Of a stretch of DNA of 64,000 bases, positions 8,476 to 17,410 are shown piece after piece. The stretch's first letter is position 1. Each line of letters opens with the position of its first letter. Position numbers and translations under genes: made by a program. The stretch is from CAZAKZ01 sp964485695 (GTDB taxonomy: Bacteria > Planctomycetota > JAFGQW01): positions 21,637 to 85,636 of the forward strand of contig CAZAKZ010000007.1 of the NCBI GenBank assembly GCA_964485695.1, in the 5' to 3' direction. The notes beneath the pieces were generated by a model, which saw only the letters and a program-made list of their open reading frames with translations, was not told the DNA's origin and did no database searches.

Positions 8476-10584
8476 ATGAAGATCGTCATCGCGCTCCACC
8501 AGTTCCTTCCCAGGTACACCACCGGGACCGAGCTCTACGTGTATGAGCTGGCCCGGGTAGTGGAGAAGATGGGACTCGAGGTGGTTCTCTTCACCGGGGA
8601 AGACGACGGTCGCTCCTTCCTGAAGGAACACGACTCTCGCTATGAGGGGCTCCGGGTCCACCGGTTCACGCGCCATCACGGCATGGAGGCGGATCCGATC
8701 CTCGGCGAATACGCCTCTCCCCTGGCCGAGGCCGCCTTCGGGCGTTTTCTCGATTCTGTCCAGCCCGATCTGGTTCACATCTTTCACCTCTTCGGTCTCG
8801 GCGGGGGGCTCATGGACGCCGCCCGGGTCCGCGGCCTGCCCTACGTGGTCCACCTCATGGATTTCTGGTTCCTCTGCCCACGCATTCAGATGCTGGACTT
8901 CGAGGGGGGGCTCTGCCCGGGGCCCCGGTCCGCCCGGCGGTGTGCCCGATGCGCCGGGGAAGTGGATGGAAACCTGATGCCTCTGGGCCGGGCCCTGGAG
9001 GAGGAAGGGGCCCTGGAATCGCTCCAGAAAAAGGCCACCGGTGGGGACGCTGCGGCCCACGCCCTGGTGCAGGATCACCACCACCTGGACCAGCGTTGGC
9101 CCTACCTTCTCAAGCGCCTCCGGCGGGCGGCGCGGGTGATATCTCCCTCCAGCTTCCTTCGCGGCAAGTTCATCGAGAACGGCCTCGAAGGGGACCGCAT
9201 CCACTTGCTCCGGTATGGTATCGACGCGGACCGGGTCTCGAAACGGTCTCGAATCCACGCTTCGCACGACTTCCGGTTCGGGTACATGGGGAATCTGGCC
9301 ACCTTCAAGGGGGCTCACATCGCGCTGGAAGCCTTTACCGGTCTGGCAGGAGATCGCCTTCGATTCGACTTGTACGGGGATTTTTTCTACCGGGAGCAAG
9401 GCCAGATGGAAGCCTGCAAGACCCTGGTGGAAGGAGATGCCCGTATCGAAATGCGTGGGCCCTTTCACCGCAGGGACCTGGGCAAGGTCCTGGCCCGCAT
9501 CGATGCCCTGGTGGTCCCCTCCCTCTGGCACGAGAACACTCCGTTTGTCGTGCTGGAGGCGCTGGCGGCGGGCACCCCTGTTCTCGCCTCGAGAGTGGGG
9601 GGCATCGAGGAGATCATCCGGGAGGGCGTGGACGGATTGCTCTTTGAACGCGGTGACGTGGAGGCCCTTCGCGACCGGATGAAAATCGTGGCCGCCGGAG
9701 AGGGGCTCCAAGACGGGGAGGCGGCCTCCATCCCGACGCTCCGATCCAATGCCGAGGACCTGGTCCGCCTCTACCGGGAGGCCCTGGACCAGGACCGGGA
9801 TCCAGATTCCAGCCAGACCGAGCCGATGGACCGGAGCCTCGTGGAGCGATTGTACCGCACCGTGGAGGCTCTCGGGGGGGTGTTCCAGGGCCTGGGCAGC
9901 CGGACCCGGAAGGACCGGGACGTCATCAAGGCCTTTCGCAGGGCCGGACGCCTGGAGAAAGAGCTTGCGGGCCACAGACAGTCCCTGCGACAGCACGCGG
10001 ACCGATACCGGCGACTTCGCGACGATCTTCAGGAGATCGAGGCCACCTACCGGAAGGAGATCCAGGGACAGGCCCTGAAGATCCGGACCCTGGAGAAAGA
10101 CCTCGAGGGCCATCGAGAGGTCCAGGACCAGATCCGGCCCGAGATCGAGGCCTACCGGGAGGTGGAGAGGACTCTCCGGAAGGACCTGGACGGCCACAGC
10201 GCTGTGATTGCGGAGAGAGAAAGAGAGGTGGAGGAATACCAGAAGGTCCAGGACCAGATCCGGTCCGAGATCGAGGCCTACCGGGAGGTGGAAAAGGCGC
10301 TCCGGCTAGACCTGGAAGGCCACCGGACCGTGGTTGCGGAGAGAGACAAGGAGGTGGGGGAATACCGGAAAGCCCTGGACACCCTGGAGCAGGACCTCCA
10401 GGGACACCGCGAGGCCCTGTCCCACGCCCGCGCGCAAGCCGACAAGGTGCAGCCCCTCGAGGAGAGACTCCAGGAGGTCCAGGATGCTCTTCAGGAGCAG
10501 CAGATCGCCATGAATCGCCTCACTACACGGATGAAGGAGCTCTGCGAAGGGATCGACTCCTCTGCCCTGGGTCCGAACCTGTGA
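8476..10584 (+). CDS. GT4 glycosyltransferase with C-terminal coiled coil
   Basis: 702 residues. Residues 1-430 form a GT-B family 4 glycosyltransferase: the N-terminal Rossmann half has a TGTELYVYELAR pattern, and the C-terminal half has the EX7E-type motif in NTPFVVLEALAAGTPVLASR near residue 360. Residues about 450-690 are a charged coiled coil with a near-identical 42-residue repeat. The start is the ATG at 8476 with GAGGG six bases upstream; an ATG six bases earlier is possible. It is cytoplasmic and probably builds a surface polysaccharide or glycolipid. It overlaps the next gene by 4 bases (GTGA), starting a glycosyltransferase operon. Confidence 0.87.
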   Translation: MKIVIALHQFLPRYTTGTELYVYELARVVEKMGLEVVLFTGEDDGRSFLKEHDSRYEGLRVHRFTRHHGMEADPILGEYASPLAEAAFGRFLDSVQPDLVHIFHLFGLGGGLMDAARVRGLPYVVHLMDFWFLCPRIQMLDFEGGLCPGPRSARRCARCAGEVDGNLMPLGRALEEEGALESLQKKATGGDAAAHALVQDHHHLDQRWPYLLKRLRRAARVISPSSFLRGKFIENGLEGDRIHLLRYGIDADRVSKRSRIHASHDFRFGYMGNLATFKGAHIALEAFTGLAGDRLRFDLYGDFFYREQGQMEACKTLVEGDARIEMRGPFHRRDLGKVLARIDALVVPSLWHENTPFVVLEALAAGTPVLASRVGGIEEIIREGVDGLLFERGDVEALRDRMKIVAAGEGLQDGEAASIPTLRSNAEDLVRLYREALDQDRDPDSSQTEPMDRSLVERLYRTVEALGGVFQGLGSRTRKDRDVIKAFRRAGRLEKELAGHRQSLRQHADRYRRLRDDLQEIEATYRKEIQGQALKIRTLEKDLEGHREVQDQIRPEIEAYREVERTLRKDLDGHSAVIAEREREVEEYQKVQDQIRSEIEAYREVEKALRLDLEGHRTVVAERDKEVGEYRKALDTLEQDLQGHREALSHARAQADKVQPLEERLQEVQDALQEQQIAMNRLTTRMKELCEGIDSSALGPNL
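10119..10370 (+). repeat. In-gene tandem repeat, 126-bp period (42 residues)
   Basis: The block beginning GGTCCAGGACCAGATCCGG at 10119 recurs at 10245, a 126-base period. The first 48 bases differ at only one position, and later parts are more diverged. Forty-two residues equals six heptads, so the coiled-coil register is preserved. Confidence 0.8.
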
Positions 10585-13436
10585 GGAAGGCCGCTGTGGA
10601 ACGCCCGAGGAAAGCGAACGGAACCGGGGCGGATTTCGAGAGGGAAGAGGGAACGGCCCCAGCCCCCCCCCGGGTCTCCGTGGTCATCCCCACCCTGAAC
10701 GGTGCGTCCGACATCGGCGATGTCCTCAATGCCGTCTGCGGCCAGTCCCTCGACGGTACGCTGGAGATCCTGATCGTGGATTCAGGATCGACGGACGCCA
10801 CCCTCGACATTGTCAATCAATACCCCGTCCGACTCTTCCAGGTGGAAAGGGATGCATTCGATCACGGGGATACCCGGAATCTCGCCATCTTCCAGGCCCG
10901 AGCTCCGTTCGTGGTGATCCTCAGCCAGGACGCCGAACCCCGGGGGGATCGCTGGCTGGAGACCCTGGTGCGTCCCCTGGAGGCCGACGAGAAGGTGGCG
11001 GCGGTGTGCGGACGATTGCTGCCCCGACCCGGCATGGACCTCCTGCTTCGCCGCATGGTGGAGGGGGACCTCAATTTCAGCCAGGAGCGCCGGGTCGTCT
11101 CTGTGGAGGGTCCGGCCGCCCTGGAGGCGCTCAGCCCCTACGAGAAACGCATCCACATCAATTTTCATGACGTCGGTTCCTGCATTCGCCGGAGCCTGTG
11201 GGAACGGCTGCCGCTGCCCAGGACGCCGTTCGGGGAAGACCTGATGTGGGCCCGCTGCGTCCTCGAGAACGGATTCAAGCTGGTGTATGAACCCGAGGCC
11301 GAGGTCTACCACGCCCACGACTACGCCGTGCGGTCCCTCTACCGCCGGGGGTGGTGGGACGGATGGATGAACCGTCGCCTCCTGAACCGGCTACCGGTGG
11401 AACGCTTCCATCACATCTTCATCAATGCCTGGCGCGGCGTGGTGAAGGATCAGAAGTATCTCTCTGCCCACGGAGCCTCCGGCCTCGGGCGCCTGGGCAC
11501 CCTGGCCCGGAGCGTCCGGCTGCAACTGGCCGTGTTCGCCGGTCTGTATCGCGGGGCGCGGCGCACGGGGTACGGACCCGTGCCGCGGACCCTCACCCCG
11601 GATCGGCCGTTCCGAATCCTCTTCGTGGTGCACGGATTCCCGCCCCAGGACCTGGCCGGCACCGAGGTCTATACACTCACCACTGCCAGAGCCCTGCAGA
11701 ACCACGGCCATGACGTGGCCGTCTTCCACCGCTACGCGGCGCCCGAGGCGCCCGACTACCGGCTGGATACGGGAGAGTACGAGGGACTCCGGACCTACAA
11801 GCTGGTGAACAACTTCCGCTACGACGGCATCGGTGAGACCTACGAGAACCACCACGTCGAGGATCGGTTCGGGGAAGTGCTTGCCCGGGAGCAGCCGGAC
11901 CTGGTCCACTTCCAGCATTGCCTACACACCTCGGTGTCCCTGATCAGCCTCTGCGAGGACAGAGGCATTCCCACCGTGGTCACCCTCAACGATTACTGGT
12001 TCATCTGCCCGACCGTGCAGCTGATCCTGCCGGACCGGTCCCTGTGCCGGGTGAAACAGGGCGGTCTCATCTGCATCCGGTGCGCCCGGAATCGAAGCAA
12101 GCGGGAAAGAGCCGTTCGCCTGGCCCGGATCGGGGTCCGGTGCCTGGGCCCCCTGGCCAACCTCGGCCCCGCCCTCTATTCGCGCCTCGTGGCCTACTTC
12201 CCCGGCCTTCGCCGGGATGCCTTCGAGGACGCCGTGGCCCTGTGCCGGCGGCCCGGGTCGATTCTCCGACACCTGCGCCGGGCCGGCCGCCTGATCTCCC
12301 CCTCCCGGTTCCTCCGGCAGCGCTACCTCGAGTTCGGGCTCGATCCGGAACAGATCCTCTACCAGCGATACGGCATCCAGACCGCCCGGCTCCGGGGGAA
12401 GGCCAGGGTTCCGCGCCAGGGTCCGCTCCGGGTCGGCTTCATTGGTTCCTTTGTCTGGTACAAGGGACTCCACGTTCTCCTCGAGGCTTTCCAGGGCATC
12501 TCACCCTCCCTGGCGGTTCTCAAGGTGTACGGGAATCCCGATGCACCGGCTGAGGTCCGACCCTACGGCGAGACGTGCCGGCGCCTGGCCGCGGGCGCGC
12601 CGGTCGAATTCGAGGGCCCCCTGGCCCAGGCCGATCTCTACGAGGCGCACAGGAACCTGGACATCCTCGTGGTCCCATCCCTGTGGTATGAAAACTCTCC
12701 CCTCGTCATCCTGGAGGCCATGGCCGCCGGGACGCCGGTGGTGACCTCGGATCTGGGGGGCATGGCCGAGATGGTGGTGGACGGCGAGACGGGATTTCTG
12801 TTTCCGCGGGGAAATGCCGGGGCCCTCCGTGAGTGCATCCTTGCCCTGGCAGAAGAACCGTCCCGGGTGGAGGCCATGTGCGGGAGGCTCAAATCTCCCA
12901 AGGACATCGATATGAATCTGGCCGAACTGGTGCTTCTCTACCGCCAGGAGATTTCACGCCTTCGTCCCGGACGGGGCCAGGTGCCCTTCTGGTCCGCGGC
13001 CGGGAAACGGTTTGACCGGGCCGAGGGGAGTGTGGAGATCCAGGGGGAGGACATGGTGCTGCTCCGGCCGCGCGGCAACCACCCGGCCCGCATCTCGTTC
13101 GACCTGGTCATGGCCCGGCCCGGCCCAGTTCGTTTCGAGGTGACCACCCATCTTCTCGCCGCCGAACCGGACGTGGTCCTTTCCGGAGGCCTGTTGGTGA
13201 ACGACAGCTGGATCGGAGAGATTTCCCCGCATTGCGCTGCAGAGGGGGCGTCCCTCTCCCGATGTCACCGGTTCAGTCTGGACTGCGGGTCCGGGCGGGT
13301 AACATTGACCCTGACCAACGCCGTGCGGGCGGAGGAAGTCGCCTCCGGTTATCTCCGCGTCCAGCGGGTGGCAGCCTTTCAAGAGAATCAAGAGAATCAA
13401 GAGAGTCTAGAGAATCCGGAGTCCCTGACATCATGA
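10581..13436 (+). CDS. Two-domain glycosyltransferase (GT2-GT4 fusion)
   Basis: 951 residues in one frame. Residues about 31-260 form a GT2 (GT-A) domain with VSVVIPTLNG, VDSGSTDAT and an SQDAEP metal-site region. Residues about 343-795 form a GT4 (GT-B) domain with FPPQDLAGTEVYTL and the ENSPLVILEAMAAGTPVVTS donor-site motif near 700. Residues 800-951 are beta-rich and not recognised. Two transferases in one chain could add two consecutive sugars. The GTG start at 10581 overlaps the previous stop by 4 bases, and its own TGA overlaps the next ATG. The 3' end carries a four-unit 9-base tandem repeat encoding Glu/Asn/Gln-rich residues. Confidence 0.88.
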   Translation: MRKAAVERPRKANGTGADFEREEGTAPAPPRVSVVIPTLNGASDIGDVLNAVCGQSLDGTLEILIVDSGSTDATLDIVNQYPVRLFQVERDAFDHGDTRNLAIFQARAPFVVILSQDAEPRGDRWLETLVRPLEADEKVAAVCGRLLPRPGMDLLLRRMVEGDLNFSQERRVVSVEGPAALEALSPYEKRIHINFHDVGSCIRRSLWERLPLPRTPFGEDLMWARCVLENGFKLVYEPEAEVYHAHDYAVRSLYRRGWWDGWMNRRLLNRLPVERFHHIFINAWRGVVKDQKYLSAHGASGLGRLGTLARSVRLQLAVFAGLYRGARRTGYGPVPRTLTPDRPFRILFVVHGFPPQDLAGTEVYTLTTARALQNHGHDVAVFHRYAAPEAPDYRLDTGEYEGLRTYKLVNNFRYDGIGETYENHHVEDRFGEVLAREQPDLVHFQHCLHTSVSLISLCEDRGIPTVVTLNDYWFICPTVQLILPDRSLCRVKQGGLICIRCARNRSKRERAVRLARIGVRCLGPLANLGPALYSRLVAYFPGLRRDAFEDAVALCRRPGSILRHLRRAGRLISPSRFLRQRYLEFGLDPEQILYQRYGIQTARLRGKARVPRQGPLRVGFIGSFVWYKGLHVLLEAFQGISPSLAVLKVYGNPDAPAEVRPYGETCRRLAAGAPVEFEGPLAQADLYEAHRNLDILVVPSLWYENSPLVILEAMAAGTPVVTSDLGGMAEMVVDGETGFLFPRGNAGALRECILALAEEPSRVEAMCGRLKSPKDIDMNLAELVLLYRQEISRLRPGRGQVPFWSAAGKRFDRAEGSVEIQGEDMVLLRPRGNHPARISFDLVMARPGPVRFEVTTHLLAAEPDVVLSGGLLVNDSWIGEISPHCAAEGASLSRCHRFSLDCGSGRVTLTLTNAVRAEEVASGYLRVQRVAAFQENQENQESLENPESLTS
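13381..13416 (+). repeat. Four tandem 9-bp units at a gene end
   Basis: Units at 13381, 13390, 13399 and 13408 read AAGAGAATC, AAGAGAATC, AAGAGAGTC and TAGAGAATC. They encode the low-complexity C-terminus of the GT2-GT4 fusion and lie 17 bases before the next start. Gain or loss of units would keep the frame. Confidence 0.85.
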
Positions 13437-14614
13437 TGATAGAGTATCCGCCCGTGACCGTTGTGGTGCTGAACCACAACGGCCTCGAGCACCTCGGCCC
13501 CTGTTTCGAGAGCCTGAAGGCGCTGGCCTATCCGGACGACCGCGTCACCCTCCATCTGGTGGACAACGGGTCCGCAGACGGATCCGTCCAGTTCATGACC
13601 GGGCGGTTTCCCGAGGTGAAGATCACCGGTCACGGATCCAATATCGGTTTCAGCGCCGCCATGAACCGGGCTGCCGAGGCGGCGGAAACGCCGCTGGTGG
13701 CTTTTCTGAACAACGATACCCGGGTGGATCCGCAGTGGTTGGCCGAGCTCGTAAAACCCCTGGTGCGGAAGGAGGCCGTGTCCGCGGGCTCACACATCGT
13801 GGACTGGAAGGGCCGGGACGATCTGTTTCAGGGGGGCGGATGTAATTTCCACGGCGTGGGATTCCAGGCGGGGCTCCACGATGCGGGCGAGGCAGGGGCC
13901 GCGAACCCGGCTCCTTCCCGGCCCGTGGACGTGCTCTTTGCCTGCGGGGCCGCCATGGTCGTGGATCGTGAGATCTTTCTGGATGCCGGAGGTTTCGACG
14001 AGGATTTCTTCGCCTTCTACGAGGACGTGGATCTGGGCTGGCGCCTCTGGATCCTGGGCCACAAGGTTGTGTGGGTGCCCACGTCCAAGGTCTACCACCA
14101 CCACAGTGCAACGGCCTCCCGGATTCCCATTCACCGGCTCCGGGTCCTCCACGTCAGGAATCCCCTCCTCACCATCTTGAAGAACTACGAAAAGCCCGGC
14201 CTGGACAGGGTCTTTCCCGCCGCCCTGATGCTGTCCCTGAAGCGCATGGCCTTCCTCGCGAACCTGGACACCGAGGATTTCCGCATCGAGGCCTCAAAGG
14301 ACCACGCCCCCCCGGCGCGAAGGTGGTGGAGGCGATCCCGCCGATCGGGGGAGACCCTCACCGTGGCCAAGGTGGCGCTGAGCGACCTGGTGGCGCTGGA
14401 CGACCTGAACCGGCAATTTGACAGGTTCATGACCAAGCGAGACAGCATCCAGAACCGTCGCCGCCGAGGCGATCTAGAGATCCTTCCCCTGTTCCGCCAG
14501 CCCTTCTGGCTGGCGGAACAGGACGACTCGTACCGTCGACTTCAGGAATCTCTCGTGGAGTTCTTCGGAATCGGCGACCTGTTCAACTCAATCCCATCGG
14601 TGCCGGATTCCTGA
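13433..14614 (+). CDS. GT2 family glycosyltransferase
   Basis: 393 residues, GT-A fold. VTVVVLNHNGLEHL near residue 8, VDNGSADGS near 40, the metal-binding FLNNDTRVDP near 88 and FYEDVDLGWRLW near 195 match rhamnosyltransferase-like GT2 enzymes that extend surface polysaccharides. The C-terminal roughly 120 residues are basic and helical without recognised motifs. The ATG at 13433 overlaps the previous stop (ATGA), with a second ATG three bases on. It is cytoplasmic or membrane-peripheral with no membrane segment. The donor and acceptor sugars cannot be read from sequence. Confidence 0.87.
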   Translation: MMIEYPPVTVVVLNHNGLEHLGPCFESLKALAYPDDRVTLHLVDNGSADGSVQFMTGRFPEVKITGHGSNIGFSAAMNRAAEAAETPLVAFLNNDTRVDPQWLAELVKPLVRKEAVSAGSHIVDWKGRDDLFQGGGCNFHGVGFQAGLHDAGEAGAANPAPSRPVDVLFACGAAMVVDREIFLDAGGFDEDFFAFYEDVDLGWRLWILGHKVVWVPTSKVYHHHSATASRIPIHRLRVLHVRNPLLTILKNYEKPGLDRVFPAALMLSLKRMAFLANLDTEDFRIEASKDHAPPARRWWRRSRRSGETLTVAKVALSDLVALDDLNRQFDRFMTKRDSIQNRRRRGDLEILPLFRQPFWLAEQDDSYRRLQESLVEFFGIGDLFNSIPSVPDS

Positions 14615-14635
14615 GAGATCGGTTGATCGGGCCGG

Positions 14636-14664
14636 TTGACACCCCTTCGTACCAGCAGTACAAG
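14636..14664 (+). promoter_or_regulatory. Candidate internal promoter of GT operon
   Basis: TTGACA (14636-14641), a 17-base spacer and TACAAG (14659-14664). It sits in the only sizeable gap (138 bases) of the operon, just ahead of the last GT2 gene. Confidence 0.45.
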
Positions 14665-14752
14665 GAACCGGACAGGATTCCCGGGGGGAGCAGCCGGGGG
14701 ACGCTCCTACGGGAGCGAGTGCCGTCACCAGCCGTTTGTGGACCCGAAATAC

Positions 14753-15739
14753 ATGATTGGACATCCGGGCGGGCGTGTGAGTTGGAATTGTGATCTCAGC
14801 ATCATAATCGTGAACTACAACACCCGGAACATCCTCCGGCAGTGCCTGCGGTCCATCTGCCTCCAGGATCACGGGGTCAGCCTGGAAGCCGTGGTGGTGG
14901 ACAATGCCTCCAGCGACGGTTCGGCGGCCATGGTCCGGAAGGAGTTTCCCCGGGTCAAGATCCTGGAGAACGAGAGGAATCTGGGATTCTCGGCCGGGAA
15001 CAACCGGGGGCTGCCCGTGTGCGAGGGGGAGTTCGTCCTGCTCCTCAATTCAGACACCCTCGTGCTACCCGGGACCCTGGCCAGTGTCCTGACCTTTGCC
15101 CGGGCGCATCCGGAATCGGGGATTCTCGGGTGCAAGCTGGTGCGGCCGAACAGCGAGCTGGACTGGGCTTGCCGGCGAGGATTTCCAACCCCCCTGGTGG
15201 CCTTGTTCAAGTTTCTCGGTTTTCACCGATTGTTCCCCCGCTCGAAGCTGTTCGGCCGCTACAACATCACCTACAAAGATCCGAATCTGACCTATGAGGT
15301 CGATTCCGTGGTGGGGGCTTTCATGTTGATCAGTCGAGGCGTCCTCGAACAGGTCGGGGGCCTCGACGAGAATTTCTTCATGTACGGCGAAGACCTGGAC
15401 CTGTGCTTTCGGGCCAAGAAGGCCGGCTTCCGGGTCCACTACCTGGGGCAGAGCCAGGTGATTCATATCAAGGGGGCGAGCTCCAGGAAAGAGAGCTTCC
15501 GGATGAACTACCATTTTCACCGGGCCATGATCCTCTTCCATCGCAAGCACCTCAGGCACCAGTATCCTGGAGCTGTGAACGCGGCAACCTACATGGGCAT
15601 CGGGCTCCGATTCTCCGCTCTGGCGATCAAGCACTACATCCTGGTTCTGGTGGGGGCCGCACGTAACCGACTCCCTCGATTTCGAATGGACACCGGGGGA
15701 GAATCTCCCGTGCCTGCGGGGGGAGACGTGGTGCTTTGA
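14753..15739 (+). CDS. GT2 family glycosyltransferase
   Basis: About 328 residues from the ATG at 14753. A GTG at 14777 is a possible alternative, and an upstream TTG at 14636 is rejected because it falls inside the candidate promoter. GT-A motifs are LSIIIVNYNTRNIL, VDNASSDGS, LLNSDTLVLPG and MYGEDLDLCFRAKKAG. The C-terminus (residues about 280-320) has a hydrophobic stretch, YMGIGLRFSALAIKHYILVL, that could anchor it to the membrane. The pattern is that of rhamnosyl-, mannosyl- or galactosyltransferases in O-antigen or exopolysaccharide clusters. It is the last gene of this glycosyltransferase group. Confidence 0.83.
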   Translation: MIGHPGGRVSWNCDLSIIIVNYNTRNILRQCLRSICLQDHGVSLEAVVVDNASSDGSAAMVRKEFPRVKILENERNLGFSAGNNRGLPVCEGEFVLLLNSDTLVLPGTLASVLTFARAHPESGILGCKLVRPNSELDWACRRGFPTPLVALFKFLGFHRLFPRSKLFGRYNITYKDPNLTYEVDSVVGAFMLISRGVLEQVGGLDENFFMYGEDLDLCFRAKKAGFRVHYLGQSQVIHIKGASSRKESFRMNYHFHRAMILFHRKHLRHQYPGAVNAATYMGIGLRFSALAIKHYILVLVGAARNRLPRFRMDTGGESPVPAGGDVVL

Positions 15740-15872
15740 GATCGGTTTCGAGAAAAGGGAATCCCCACCCTCCAGCAGGGCTCCCCCTTTTCCCACTTGT
15801 CGGATACTCTCCGGTGTGCTACTTTCCCATCCCTTGTGAAAGCTTCGCCGATAACAGAAACAACGCAGTGGT

Positions 15873-15949
15873 GCGCCCTTAGCTCAATTGGATAGAGCAC
15901 CTGACTACGGATCAGGAGGTTGCGTGTTCGACTCGCGCAGGGCGTGCCA
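15873..15949 (+). tRNA. tRNA-Arg (anticodon ACG)
   Basis: A complete cloverleaf of 77 bases with encoded CCA. The acceptor GCGCCCT pairs with AGGGCGT (G-U at the first pair). The anticodon arm CCTGA-CTACGGA-TCAGG gives ACG, and the T arm has a TTCGACT loop. An A at position 34 must be edited to inosine to read all CGU/CGC/CGA codons. The editing enzyme gene tadA starts 39 bases downstream on the same strand. Confidence 0.95.
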
Positions 15950-15988
15950 ATTCTATGTACTCCTTGGATTTGAGATCCACTGGCTGTC

Positions 15989-16507
15989 ATGAGTCCCAAC
16001 GGCATCTTTCCCTCCTTCCTGGAACCTCGTGAAGATCGGTTCATGAAGGAGGCCCTCCGGGAGGCGGAAAAGGCGGCCTCGGCCGGGGAAGTCCCGGTGG
16101 GATGCGTCATCGTGCGCGAGGGCCAGGTCATTGCCCGGGCTCACAACCAGCGGGAGCAGCTGGGGGATCCCACGGCGCATGCCGAGATGGTGGCGCTGAC
16201 CCAGGCCGCGGCCACGGTCGGGAACTGGCGCCTGGAGGACGCGATCCTCTACGTAACCCTGGAGCCTTGCGCCATGTGCGCGGGGGCCATGGTCTTGGCC
16301 CGGGTCAAGCGACTCGTGTTCGGAGCCCTGGACCCCAAGGCGGGGGCCTGCGGCTCGCTCTACAACATCGTGTCCGATTCCCGGCTGAATCACTCGCTGG
16401 AGGTGGTTCAAGGCCCCCTCGTCGAGGCCTGCGGAGCGATCCTGAAGGATTTTTTCAAGAAAAAGCGGCGGGGCAGCGGGGGAAATCCCGAGGGCCCCAA
16501 AAAATAG
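15989..16507 (+). CDS. tadA: tRNA-specific adenosine-34 deaminase TadA
   Basis: TadA deaminates A34 to inosine in the wobble position of tRNA-Arg(ACG). 172 residues, family size. The zinc site is HAE (His and catalytic Glu, PTAHAEMVAL near residue 62) and PCAMCAG near residue 92; the C-terminal helix ends in a Lys-rich tail. The ATG at 15989 gives a 19-residue lead into the domain; the ATG of RFMKEALREAEKA, 18 codons on, is an alternative. It lies directly downstream of its tRNA substrate and may be co-transcribed with it. Confidence 0.93.
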   Translation: MSPNGIFPSFLEPREDRFMKEALREAEKAASAGEVPVGCVIVREGQVIARAHNQREQLGDPTAHAEMVALTQAAATVGNWRLEDAILYVTLEPCAMCAGAMVLARVKRLVFGALDPKAGACGSLYNIVSDSRLNHSLEVVQGPLVEACGAILKDFFKKKRRGSGGNPEGPKK

Positions 16508-16536
16508 ACTCCCCTGAGTTCCATGGGAGCTGCCAT

Positions 16537-16552
16537 TGCTATATATATAGCA
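16537..16552. repeat. 16-bp perfect palindrome after tadA
   Basis: TGCTATATATATAGCA is its own reverse complement and lies 30 bases after the tadA stop. It could be a weak terminator or the A/T-rich promoter region of the following tRNA-Ser. No T run follows. Confidence 0.5.
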
Positions 16553-16636
16553 GCCTGTGGAAACACTGGCGCGAGGCCAGAATCGAGGATTTCGCGCCCA
16601 GGTTCGTCCTCGGAGGGAGGCCTGTTTCGTAGAACC

Positions 16637-16726
16637 GGAGAGGTGCCTGAGCGGCTGAAAGGGACGGTCTCGAAAACCGTTGACTCCGCAAGGGGTCCGT
16701 GGGTTCGAATCCCACCCTCTCCGCCA
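16637..16726 (+). tRNA. tRNA-Ser (anticodon CGA)
   Basis: Type II tRNA of 90 bases with a long variable arm and encoded CCA. The acceptor GGAGAGG pairs with CCTCTCC. The anticodon arm ACGGT-CTCGAAA-ACCGT gives CGA, reading UCG. The T loop is TTCGAAT. Confidence 0.95.
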
Positions 16727-16837
16727 AGATGAAAGTAAACAGAGGATCCGGCCCATTCGGGAGGAATCTCTGATATGCGATATACGGGTGCGGAAACCCC
16801 GGAAATGTGGGTGCGGGGATTCTGATTGTTCCCGTTT

Positions 16838-16864
16838 TTGACTCGTTTTCGTCTTATATATTAT
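16838..16864 (+). promoter_or_regulatory. Candidate promoter of second tRNA-Ser
   Basis: TTGACT (16838-16843) followed after 15 bases by TATTAT (16859-16864). The region is A/T-rich and lies 30 bases upstream of the tRNA, a normal distance. Confidence 0.5.
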
Positions 16865-16893
16865 GTCTGAAAAGTGAACCCGAGCCCGTGATC

Positions 16894-16986
<93 letters not shown>

Positions 16987-17080
16987 AATTTCAGCCCAAT
17001 CCTGGGAACGGCTCCTCTGTCTGGAACCGCTCATGGATTCGAGGCTGGGCTCGGGGGAACCGTGAGATCCGATAGATACC

Positions 17081-17352
17081 GGGTCGTGCAGCCGGGGAGC
17101 TGGCGGTGCCCTGTACCCGCAATCCGCCTCAGCGGGGGTGATGCCGAACCGAGGTCTCTGTTTTGGGGAGTTCTCTCGAACACGTGGTGTTGACGGTCGA
17201 GTCCTATGCAATGGAGCAGCGTGAACCGGATCAGGGGCGGAAGCCAGCAGTCCTAAACGTTTTGCTCCATGTGCCGTAGGGGTGCTCGATCTGAGCTAAC
17301 GATTCGGGGTGAGCCCGGGAACCGGGATCGAAGGGAGGTGCACGACCTTTTT
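17081..17352 (+). ncRNA. ffs: Signal recognition particle RNA, large bacterial type
   Basis: SRP RNA binds Ffh for co-translational membrane targeting. Domain IV is clear: a GGC-GGAA-GCC tetraloop hairpin (GGAA at 17239-17242) with the flanking AGG/AGCA internal loop, closed by ATGGAGCA/TGCTCCAT (17211-17218 with 17263-17270). The 5' part has the Alu-domain pattern GGTGCCCTGTACCCGCAATCC (17105 on). The ends close by GGTCGTGCA (about 17082-17090) with TGCACGACC (17339-17347), followed by TTTTT. About 270 nt with an Alu domain is the Bacillus-like large form, not 4.5S. It precedes dnaX, its common location. Confidence 0.9.
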
Positions 17353-17410
17353 CCCCATCCCTTTGTCCACAGGCTGTTCCCGGGGATGCACCCGTTCAGG
17401 GGATCCAGAC

